Of a stretch of DNA of 11,899 nucleotides, positions 5,994 to 11,899 are shown one piece after another; positions within the stretch are counted from its first letter, which is position 1; every line of letters begins with the position of its first letter. Source of the stretch: Dehalococcoidia bacterium (GTDB lineage: Bacteria > Chloroflexota > Dehalococcoidia > GIF9 > UBA5629); contig JAQTLG010000022.1 in the NCBI GenBank assembly GCA_028715025.1, forward strand, positions 1 through 11,899, read 5' to 3'. The notes under the pieces were generated by a model. That model saw nothing but the letters and a program-made list of their open reading frames with translations, had not been told where the DNA came from and did not search any database. The position numbers were made by a program, and so were the translations under genes.

Positions 5994-7784
5994 CTAATCC
6001 TCTATCTTCATGAGCGAAAGGAAGGCCTCCTGCGGAACTTCCACGAAACCGACCATCTTCATTTTTTTCTTGCCTTCTTTCTGTTTTTCCAGCAGCTTCC
6101 TCTTCCGTGTTATGTCGCCGCCATAGCACTTGGCCAGTACGTCCTTGCGCCTGGGGAAGATATCCTCCCTGGCTATGATCTGTGAACCGATGGCCGCCTG
6201 CAGTGGAATCTTGAAGAGGTGCTTGGGGATGGTCTTGCTCAATTTATGAATGAGCGCCCTGCCCCTGGTGGCTGCGCCCTCCCTGGGCGCGATATAGGAG
6301 AGTGCATCCACCGGCCCGTTGTTGACCAGTATATCCACCTTCACCAGGTCTCCAGTACGGTATCCGTTCATTTCGTAGTCCATGCTGGCATAGCCGCGGC
6401 TGACACTCTTGAGCCTGTCATAAAAATCCGTGATCATCTCGGCCAACGGCAGATCGTACACCAGTATGGCGCGCTTGTCATCGGGGTGCTCGATGCCTGC
6501 CAGGACGCCGCGCTTGGCGTCCGACAGCTCCATGCAGGGGCCCACATAATCCGACGGCACGATAATCCTGGTCCTGATTACGGGCTCTTCAATACGGTCT
6601 ATCTGCCCCTCGGGGGGAAATTTGGAGGGATTATCGAGCATGAGCACTTCGCCGTCCTTGCAGATAACGCGGTATATGACCGAGGGCATGGTGGCAATGA
6701 TATCCTGTTCGTATTCACGCTTGAGCCTCTCAAGGGCTATCTCCATATGGAGCATCCCCAGAAATCCCATTCTGTACCCGTATCCCAGAGCGGCTGAATT
6801 TTCCTTCTCGAAAACGACAGACGAATCGTTGAGTTTGAATTTATCAAGCGCGGCTCCCAGCTTGGCATAATCACTGGTGATAATGGGATATATCCCGCAA
6901 TACACCATCGACTGCGAAAGCCTGAAGCCCGGCACCGCAGCCACCTCTGGATGGTCAGCGGCCACGACGGTGTCACCCACATGTATCTCGCCGGCGTTTC
7001 TGATGAGCGCCACAGCATACCCGACCTCTCCGGCCTGTAGCTGTTCAGACTGAGCAAGTCCCAGGCTGAAATAGCCTACCTCTTCAATCTCGAATATACG
7101 GCCGGATGACTTCAGCATGATTTTGTCACCAGCCACGATACGACCTGAGAAGACGCGCAGGTGCGGAATGACGCCGCGATAGGGATCAAAAAACGAATCA
7201 AAGATCAGGCACTTCAGAGGATCGGATGCTTCTCCCGATGGCGAAGGTATCCGTTCTACGATGGCTTCGAGCAAATCAGCCACCCCACGCCCATCCTTTG
7301 CCGAAACATGCAGGATATCTTCAATGCTCAGGCCCAGCATGGTATAGAGCTGAAGAGCACAATCATCAAGCATAGCGCCGGGCAGGTCGATCTTATTGAT
7401 CACAGGAATGATCTTGAGACCTGCATCGATGGCCAGGTTGGCATTGGCTATAGTCTGCGCTTCCACACCCTGTGTTGCATCCACCAGCAGGACAGCACCC
7501 TCGCAAGCTTTCAGGCTGCGTGATACTTCGTAACTGAAGTCAACATGGCCTGGCGTATCTATGAGGTTTAATATGTATTCTTTTCCATCCACCGCTCTGT
7601 AGGGTATGCGGACCGCCTTGGCCTTGATCGTGATACCCCTCTCCCTCTCAAGATCCATATTGTCCAGCATCTGGTCCATGCTGGTCTTCCTGACCATGCC
7701 CGTCATCTCGAGTATGCGATCGGCCAGTGTAGACTTACCGTGGTCGATATGAGCGATTATGCTGAAATTGCGAATATTATTCAT
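5994..7784 (-). CDS. lepA: Elongation factor 4 (LepA), ribosome-associated GTPase
   Basis: LepA is a translational GTPase that acts on stalled or back-translocating ribosomes and helps 30S biogenesis. From the ATG at 7784 the product is 596 residues, very close to the usual 599. Visible motifs are G1 AHIDHGKST (10-18), the switch RERGITIKA (near 48-56), G3 DTPGHVDF (76-83, catalytic His about 80), G4 NKID (130-133) and G5 VSAKDG. The LepA-specific C-terminal region follows, with RKRKLLEKQKEGKKKMK and a VPQEAFLSLMKI tail. The frame is open back to an ATG at 7820, but that lies inside a terminator-like hairpin, and the family starts right before IRNFSIIAHIDHGKS, so 7784 is preferred. There is no Shine-Dalgarno before it. 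It is followed 9 bp later by hemW. Confidence 0.97.
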   Translation of the reverse strand: MNNIRNFSIIAHIDHGKSTLADRILEMTGMVRKTSMDQMLDNMDLERERGITIKAKAVRIPYRAVDGKEYILNLIDTPGHVDFSYEVSRSLKACEGAVLLVDATQGVEAQTIANANLAIDAGLKIIPVINKIDLPGAMLDDCALQLYTMLGLSIEDILHVSAKDGRGVADLLEAIVERIPSPSGEASDPLKCLIFDSFFDPYRGVIPHLRVFSGRIVAGDKIMLKSSGRIFEIEEVGYFSLGLAQSEQLQAGEVGYAVALIRNAGEIHVGDTVVAADHPEVAAVPGFRLSQSMVYCGIYPIITSDYAKLGAALDKFKLNDSSVVFEKENSAALGYGYRMGFLGMLHMEIALERLKREYEQDIIATMPSVIYRVICKDGEVLMLDNPSKFPPEGQIDRIEEPVIRTRIIVPSDYVGPCMELSDAKRGVLAGIEHPDDKRAILVYDLPLAEMITDFYDRLKSVSRGYASMDYEMNGYRTGDLVKVDILVNNGPVDALSYIAPREGAATRGRALIHKLSKTIPKHLFKIPLQAAIGSQIIAREDIFPRRKDVLAKCYGGDITRKRKLLEKQKEGKKKMKMVGFVEVPQEAFLSLMKIED

Positions 7785-7786
7785 AA

Positions 7787-7837
7787 CAAAAATAATAAAA
7801 GCAGGATAACCGCTGCACAAAATAGCAGTTATCCTGC
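7787..7837 (-). terminator. Intrinsic terminator or attenuator between ppsA and lepA
   Basis: On the minus strand GCAGGATAAC (7837-7828) pairs perfectly with GTTATCCTGC (7810-7801). One mismatch and three or four inner pairs (GCT/AGC) close a short A/T-rich loop. The hairpin is followed immediately by TTTTATTATTTTTG (7800-7787), a U-rich tract, and then by the lepA ATG at 7784. There is no T-run on the plus strand side, so it acts on minus-strand transcripts only. It would end the ppsA message, or limit readthrough into lepA. Confidence 0.75.
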
Positions 7838-7856
7838 AATTGCTGCCGCTTATACT

Positions 7857-7862
7857 ATTATA
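7857..7862 (-). promoter_or_regulatory. Possible -10 box for lepA upstream of the hairpin
   Basis: A perfect TATAAT on the minus strand begins right after the ppsA TAG stop, in a repeated segment on the plus strand (TTATACTAT twice, about 7850-7867). No convincing -35 lies upstream. If it is used, transcription would start near 7850, so the lepA leader would contain the whole terminator-like hairpin. Confidence 0.3.
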
Positions 7863-10169
7863 CTATTCCCCGGAGACATTCATCTTCAGGGCTGTCTTGA
7901 GCAATACGCGCTGTTCGGCAGCCGCGATATTATGTCGTGTATGGTCTATAACATCCGGATTCACCGATACCGAGGTGATTCCCCATTCGATCAGTTTCTC
8001 TGCGTAGTCCGGGTAATTGGAGGGCGCCTGCCCGCAAATGGAGCAGGTTATACCCATTTTCTGAGATGTTTTAACTATCGATTTAATAGCCTCCATCACC
8101 GCCTTGTCCCTTTCATCATAAAGCGGGGCGCATATCTCACTGTCACGGTCCACGCCCAGCACAAGCTGCGTGAGATCGTTTGACCCGATAGATACGCCGT
8201 GGATACCTGCCCTGGCATAGTCTTCAAGCCAGTAAACCACTGAGGGTACCTCGGCCATTACCCAGAGCTGCATCTCCCTGTCATCCATCAGGCCGCTGTC
8301 ATCTATGATTTTCTTGCAGCGCTTAAACTCCCACAGCGTTCGCACGAACGGAATCATGAGATGAAGATTCTTATCCAGTTCACGCACCTTCTGAATGATC
8401 TTTAACTCGAGCTCGAAAAGGTCCGGATTCATCACATACCTGTAGCAACCCCGGAAGCCTATCATGGGATTCTGCTCAACGCTCTCATACTTGTCTCCAC
8501 CCCTGAGGTTACGGAATTCGTTGGTGCGGAAATCGATAGCTCTGTAAATGACTGGCCTGGGATGAAACGCGCGGGTAAAGATGCGCAGTTTCCTGACCAT
8601 GGCATCGATAAACTGGTTGCTTTTACCTTCCTCCATAAGCTGCCTCGGGTGCACTCCGTCGCAGGCATCTATGACCATGAACTCCGCCCTGAGCAGGCCT
8701 ATGCCGTCCACGTCTAGCTTGCCTATCCTCTCCGCTTCATGTGGCATGGCCAGATTAACATACAGCTTGGTTGCCGTAACTATAGGCGCCGTCTTGGCCA
8801 CCACCTGTGTGCCCGGCTCCTCGGACTTCTTGTCCTCCTTGAGCTTGCCCTCATAAACGATGCCGTGGGTACCGTCAACTGTTACCAGCATCTTATCGCT
8901 AAGAATCTTGGTTGCAGTACGGGTCCCCACCACGCAGGGCAGTCCCATCTCGCGTGACACGATGGCAGCATGGCAGGTCACGCCACCACCGTCCGTGACG
9001 ATGGCAGAGGCCTTTTTCATCAAGGGTACCCAGTCAGGAGTTGTCATCTCGGCGACCAGAACATCACCGCTTTCGAATCCATCATCTTTATCGGGCGATG
9101 TCAGGACGCGCACCTCCCCGCTGCCACGGCCCGGGCTTGCCCCCAAGCCCCTGATTAGCTCCCTGCTCTCCTCTGCATCGAGTTCCTCAGATACGACTTC
9201 AGCAGCTCCGATCAAGGTGGTTATCGGCCTGGACTGTACCATAAAGACCTTCTTGCTTTCCATAGCCCACTCCGTATCCTGGGGGCTCCCATAGTGCTGC
9301 TCGATCTTCATGCCCAGCCTGGCGATCGCCTGTACTTCCGCATCGCTGAGCACCGGCTGTTCGGCCTCTTTATCGCTCAAATCGACATTCTTATTCCGGC
9401 CTTTTTCGTCACGTATAATTTTGAAGTTTTTATGTGATATCCTGGCGTCCTTTACCTTCAGGCCGTTTTTTTCCACCTCGTAGTAATCGGGCGATACCAA
9501 TCCACCTACTACAACTTCACCCAGGCCGAAGGCGCCCTCAATCACCATGGTGCTCATGTTTTTGTTGCTTGGATCGGCGGTGAACATTACACCCGCTTTA
9601 TCGGAGTTGACCATTTTTTGTACGACCACGGCTATCACAGGCTCATCCAGAAACTCTTTCTTGGCGCGGTAAAAGATCACTCTTGCACCATATAAGGAGG
9701 CCCAGCACTCCTTTACTTTCCTGATAAGATCCTCTTTGCCGTGAACGTTGAGAAAAGTTGCGTTCATACCAGCGAATGAGGCCTGCTCCGAGTCCTCCAT
9801 AGTGGCAGATGACCTTACCGCCACGAATAGGGCCCTGGAGGAATCCTTCTTGGACAGTTCCTCATAAGCCTTAATGATCTCCCCCTTGATATTGGCCGGC
9901 ATCTCCGTACCTACGATCAGCCCCTGTACTTCCCTGGCCTTGGCCTGAAGCTCTGCCGTATCATCTACATTAAGTCCCTCCATAGCATGTACGATCTTCT
10001 GTGAAAGCCCACTCTCCGTATTGAACAATAGATATGCCTGCGCGGTAACGACAAAACCCGGAGGCACGGGGAGACCGGCTTTCACCAGCTCGCCAAGGTT
10101 CGCGCCCTTGCCGCCGGCCTTATTGACATCAGCCCTGCCAAGATCCTCGAACCATTTAACTATCTCCAT
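7863..10169 (-). CDS. ppsA: Phosphoenolpyruvate synthase (pyruvate, water dikinase)
   Basis: The enzyme makes PEP from pyruvate and ATP (releasing AMP and phosphate), the entry to gluconeogenesis. The 768 residues show the full three-part layout, slightly shorter than E. coli PpsA (792). The N-terminal ATP-binding domain contains NKAGGKGANLGEL (16-28), VRSSATMEDSEQASFAG (118-134) and FGLGEVVVGGLVSPDYY (214-230). The swivelling phosphohistidine domain has TDGGGVTCHAAI (392-403, phospho-His400). The C-terminal PEP/pyruvate barrel has GLLRAEFM (491-498), IGSNDLTQLVLGVDRDS (661-677) and SICGQAPS (710-717, catalytic Cys712). The ATG at 10169 has GAGGAGGT 6 nt upstream, the best ribosome site in the window, and MEIVKWF is a natural start. 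It lies 110 bp after pfkA on the same strand and ends at a terminator-like hairpin before lepA. Presence beside pfkA suggests that the cell runs carbon flow in both directions. Confidence 0.97.
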   Translation of the reverse strand: MEIVKWFEDLGRADVNKAGGKGANLGELVKAGLPVPPGFVVTAQAYLLFNTESGLSQKIVHAMEGLNVDDTAELQAKAREVQGLIVGTEMPANIKGEIIKAYEELSKKDSSRALFVAVRSSATMEDSEQASFAGMNATFLNVHGKEDLIRKVKECWASLYGARVIFYRAKKEFLDEPVIAVVVQKMVNSDKAGVMFTADPSNKNMSTMVIEGAFGLGEVVVGGLVSPDYYEVEKNGLKVKDARISHKNFKIIRDEKGRNKNVDLSDKEAEQPVLSDAEVQAIARLGMKIEQHYGSPQDTEWAMESKKVFMVQSRPITTLIGAAEVVSEELDAEESRELIRGLGASPGRGSGEVRVLTSPDKDDGFESGDVLVAEMTTPDWVPLMKKASAIVTDGGGVTCHAAIVSREMGLPCVVGTRTATKILSDKMLVTVDGTHGIVYEGKLKEDKKSEEPGTQVVAKTAPIVTATKLYVNLAMPHEAERIGKLDVDGIGLLRAEFMVIDACDGVHPRQLMEEGKSNQFIDAMVRKLRIFTRAFHPRPVIYRAIDFRTNEFRNLRGGDKYESVEQNPMIGFRGCYRYVMNPDLFELELKIIQKVRELDKNLHLMIPFVRTLWEFKRCKKIIDDSGLMDDREMQLWVMAEVPSVVYWLEDYARAGIHGVSIGSNDLTQLVLGVDRDSEICAPLYDERDKAVMEAIKSIVKTSQKMGITCSICGQAPSNYPDYAEKLIEWGITSVSVNPDVIDHTRHNIAAAEQRVLLKTALKMNVSGE

Positions 10170-10175
10170 GGGTAA

Positions 10176-10183
10176 ACCTCCTC
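10176..10183 (-). promoter_or_regulatory. Strong Shine-Dalgarno of ppsA
   Basis: The minus strand reads GAGGAGGT with 6 nt to the ATG at 10169, near-ideal in sequence and spacing. Neighbouring genes lepA, pfkA and the synthetase gene lack any such site, so ppsA is probably the most efficiently translated gene of the block. Confidence 0.75.
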
Positions 10184-10279
10184 AGATTATTAGAAATAAA
10201 ACCAGGTCTTCCATTTCGCAATACTTCTTACCGTTCGATAACACGGTCAGCGATAGAATGTTTAAAAAACCATAGGATT

Positions 10280-11272
10280 TTACTGAGACAGAACGGGTAT
10301 ATATTTGAGAAAACGTTCATCGATGGTCTTTTTCTTCTGCCAGGTGTCCTTGAAGGGTGTATAGACGATCTCGCCCTTTACCTCGCCGACAGCATGTCCT
10401 TTTTTCCCGTTCAGCAGGCCTTCAATAGCTGCGACACCCAGGCAGCTGGCAAGAATCCTGTCTGCGGCTGTGGGTGACCCTCCCCTCTGTATATGTCCAA
10501 GCGTACATAGGCGTGTCTCGACTTTCAGACGCATCTGAACATACTTCTCGATATTGATAGTATCATCCACCGTGTTTCCCTCGGCAACTACGATGATACT
10601 GCTCCTCTTCCCTCGTTTAAAGCTCTCCCTCAGGTTCTGGCAGAGGCCCTCCACATCCATATCAATCTCCGGAATAATGATCTGTTCGGCGCCACCCGCC
10701 AGACCGACCGTCAGTGCGATAAATCCGGATTTTCTGCCCATCACCTCTACAAAGAATATCCTTTCAAAGGCGCTGGCGGTATCCCTGATGCGATCGATGG
10801 CATCCAGAGCAGTGTTAACCGCCGTTTGAAATCCAATCGAGAAATCTGTGCCCCAGATATCGTTATCGATACTCCCTGGTATTCCAATAAAGGCGATGTC
10901 GCTTTCCTCAGACATGGCCTGGGCAGCATGGAACGAGCCTCCGCCACCTATTATTACGCAACCATCGATCTCTTGAGACAGCAAAGCATCAATAGCCTTC
11001 CTGCGGCCTGCAACCTCCAGCATCTCGGGGCAACGGGAGGTCTCAAGGATGGTTCCCCCCTTTTGAATAATGTTAGCCACTGATCGCTGGTTGAATTTCT
11101 GGAATTCACCGGCAATTAAACCAGAGAATCCGCGACGTATGCCGACGACCTCCAGCCCATGGAATATAGCACTGCGGACAACAGACCTTATGGCAGCGTT
11201 CATGCCGGGCGCGTCTCCGCCGGATGTAAGAATCCCAATTTTCCTTGGTTGCTTCTTCATTTCCTTAATCAT
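10280..11272 (-). CDS. pfkA: 6-phosphofructokinase, ATP-type by residues, with altered GGDGS motif
   Basis: It phosphorylates fructose 6-phosphate to the 1,6-bisphosphate. The 330 residues cover one complete bacterial PFK subunit (E. coli: 320). Motifs in order: GILTSGGDAPGMNAAIR (13-29), GFSGL (48-52), ETSRCPE (77-83), PGSIDNDIWGTDFSIGF (132-148, with the catalytic Asp at about 136), FFVEVMGRKSGF (173-184), AEGN (230-233) and LGHIQRGGSPTAADRILA (258-275). Gly at 112 (E. coli Gly104) and Gly at 133 are the residues linked with ATP rather than pyrophosphate use. However, the nucleotide/Mg motif normally GGDGS reads GGGGS (109-113), so the residue aligned with E. coli Asp103 is Gly, and the usual PGTIDND is PGSIDND. 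Start: ATG at 11272 without a Shine-Dalgarno; a second ATG at 11260 has AAGGA only 1 nt away. It follows the glucan phosphorylase gene by 77 bp and has its own likely promoter. Confidence 0.94.
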   Translation of the reverse strand: MIKEMKKQPRKIGILTSGGDAPGMNAAIRSVVRSAIFHGLEVVGIRRGFSGLIAGEFQKFNQRSVANIIQKGGTILETSRCPEMLEVAGRRKAIDALLSQEIDGCVIIGGGGSFHAAQAMSEESDIAFIGIPGSIDNDIWGTDFSIGFQTAVNTALDAIDRIRDTASAFERIFFVEVMGRKSGFIALTVGLAGGAEQIIIPEIDMDVEGLCQNLRESFKRGKRSSIIVVAEGNTVDDTINIEKYVQMRLKVETRLCTLGHIQRGGSPTAADRILASCLGVAAIEGLLNGKKGHAVGEVKGEIVYTPFKDTWQKKKTIDERFLKYIPVLSQ

Positions 11273-11298
11273 TTATTTTATAGATTACTGAATTTCTA

Positions 11299-11326
11299 AT
11301 CATATCACAATACGTATATGGGACAA
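11299..11326 (-). promoter_or_regulatory. Likely pfkA promoter (extended -10)
   Basis: On the minus strand TTGTCC (11326-11321) and TATGAT (11304-11299) are 16 bp apart. The -10 is preceded by TG and one base, the extended form. The transcript would start near 11291, about 19 nt before the ATG at 11272. It lies between the glucan phosphorylase stop and pfkA. Confidence 0.5.
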
Positions 11327-11327
11327 T

Positions 11328-11348
11328 GCGTATCCGTATATGATACGC
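11328..11348. repeat. Perfect 7-7-7 inverted repeat just upstream of the pfkA -35
   Basis: GCGTATC (11328-11334) and its exact reverse complement GATACGC (11342-11348) flank a 7-base spacer. The element begins 1 bp beyond the glucan phosphorylase stop codon and ends 1 bp from the proposed pfkA -35. It could be an activator or repressor site, or an RNA hairpin. There is no U-run after it on the minus strand, so an intrinsic terminator is unlikely. An 8-base CGTATATG also occurs twice, 22 bp apart (11313-11320 and 11335-11342), overlapping the same area. Confidence 0.45.
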
Positions 11349-11349
11349 T

Positions 11350-11899
11350 TCATTCGAGATGGTTTGCTTCAGCATATTCCAGAGCTTTCAGGTAAAACCT
11401 CTCGACATATTCGCCGGCCATCCGTGACGTATTGAAGTGCGGTGCGTTTGAGCGTATGCTCTCTTTCATCGTTTTTACCCATCCGTGTGGAGTACCATTG
11501 ATATCACGATCATAATAAAGCGGTATCACGTGATCTTCCAGCAGCTCGTAGATGGCATCCGCCGTCACACTATCACGATCCTTTGAATCGATCCGGCCTC
11601 TTTCATCCACAGCCCAGCCGTTGTCGCCGTTATATCCTTCAAACCACCAGCCGTCCAGTATGCTAAGATTAACCGTCCCGTTCGCCGCCGCCTTCTGGCC
11701 GCTTGTCCCGCTGGCCTCCATCAATGTCTGCGGTGTATTTAACCAGACATCCACGCCAGCCACCAGGTCCCTCGCCATGTGCATATCATAATCTTCAACA
11801 AAGGCTATCCTGCCACCGAATTCCGGATCTTTGGCATACTGGTAAACCTGTTGTATCAGCCGTTTACCATCGTCGTCCTGCGGGTGAGCCTTACCTGCG
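11350..11899 (-). CDS. glgP: Alpha-glucan phosphorylase, C-terminal part (5' end beyond window)
   Basis: The frame is open from the right edge (first full codon at 11898) to the TGA at 11350, giving 182 residues; the start is outside the window, so the internal ATG at 11784 is not the real one. The segment starts AGKAHPQDDDGKRLIQ and continues with AFVEDYDMHMARDLVAGVDVWLNTP. It then carries EASGTSGQKAAANG, where the lysine (69th residue here) is the PLP-binding lysine of glycogen/starch phosphorylases (EASGTxNMKF in the E. coli enzyme). LDGWWFEGYNGDNGWAV follows. The GQK and GWW forms are typical of the DUF3417-type alpha-glucan phosphorylases found in many bacteria and archaea rather than the E. 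coli type. The enzyme releases glucose 1-phosphate from storage glucan. pfkA lies 77 bp downstream on the same strand, so the pair fits mobilising glucan into glycolysis. Confidence 0.92.
   Translation of the reverse strand, partial: AGKAHPQDDDGKRLIQQVYQYAKDPEFGGRIAFVEDYDMHMARDLVAGVDVWLNTPQTLMEASGTSGQKAAANGTVNLSILDGWWFEGYNGDNGWAVDERGRIDSKDRDSVTADAIYELLEDHVIPLYYDRDINGTPHGWVKTMKESIRSNAPHFNTSRMAGEYVERFYLKALEYAEANHLE

Noticed and set aside
6219..6797. Plus-strand open frame opposite lepA (192 residues)
   Set aside because: Shadow of the highly conserved lepA coding strand; no motif and no ribosome site.
7785..7820. Twelve-residue N-terminal extension of LepA from the ATG at 7820
   Set aside because: The codons lie inside the terminator hairpin and U-tract, and LepA proteins start just before IRNFSIIAHIDHGKS.
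10228..10250. Small dyad ACCGT / ACGGT in the pfkA-ppsA gap
   Set aside because: Only 5 bp stem with an 8-base loop and no U-tract; the 110 bp gap otherwise shows only the ppsA ribosome site and no convincing promoter.
1..11899. CRISPR arrays, tRNA/rRNA genes, insertion sequences
   Set aside because: No regularly spaced repeats, no cloverleaf-like or rRNA sequence, and no transposase motifs were seen in reading either strand.

Overview
The window is a densely coded bacterial chromosome segment of roughly balanced GC, with nine recognisable genes, two of them cut by the window edges, and no RNA genes, mobile elements or CRISPR arrays that I could see. The gene mix suggests an anaerobic or facultative bacterium: an ADP-forming acyl-CoA synthetase alpha subunit, PEP synthase together with phosphofructokinase, and a DUF3417-type alpha-glucan phosphorylase. 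A Dehalococcoidia-like Chloroflexota genome would fit, but this is an impression from protein style and is not proven by any marker here.

Layout. Bases 1-2981 hold a minus-strand run: an acyl-CoA synthetase (ADP-forming) alpha-type protein, then a two-PAS-domain protein with no output domain, then a multi-pass membrane protein of the DUF1648 type that leaves the window at the left edge. The gaps are about 20-30 bp, so this looks like one transcript. A short divergent region (2982-3090) has a good sigma70-type promoter facing right. It drives a two-gene plus-strand operon (3091-4849): an extended short-chain dehydrogenase/reductase and, 1 bp later, a membrane enzyme that closely resembles eukaryotic steroid 5-alpha-reductases in length and motif order.

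Convergent to that operon, bases 4881-11899 are all minus strand: glgP-like glucan phosphorylase (3' end only), pfkA, ppsA, lepA and hemW in transcription order. lepA-hemW is a frequently conserved pair (translation elongation factor 4 plus heme chaperone). An intrinsic-terminator-like hairpin sits between ppsA and lepA, only 16 bp before the lepA start codon.

Functionally, glgP, pfkA and ppsA cover glucan breakdown, the committed step of glycolysis, and the pyruvate-to-PEP step of gluconeogenesis, so this is a central carbon block. The phosphofructokinase lacks the aspartate of the usual GGDGS motif (it reads GGGGS). The least ordinary parts are the SDR/5-alpha-reductase pair and the synthetase/PAS/DUF1648 run. 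I see no clear evidence of a wholly new system, but these two clusters and the PFK active-site change deserve checking.
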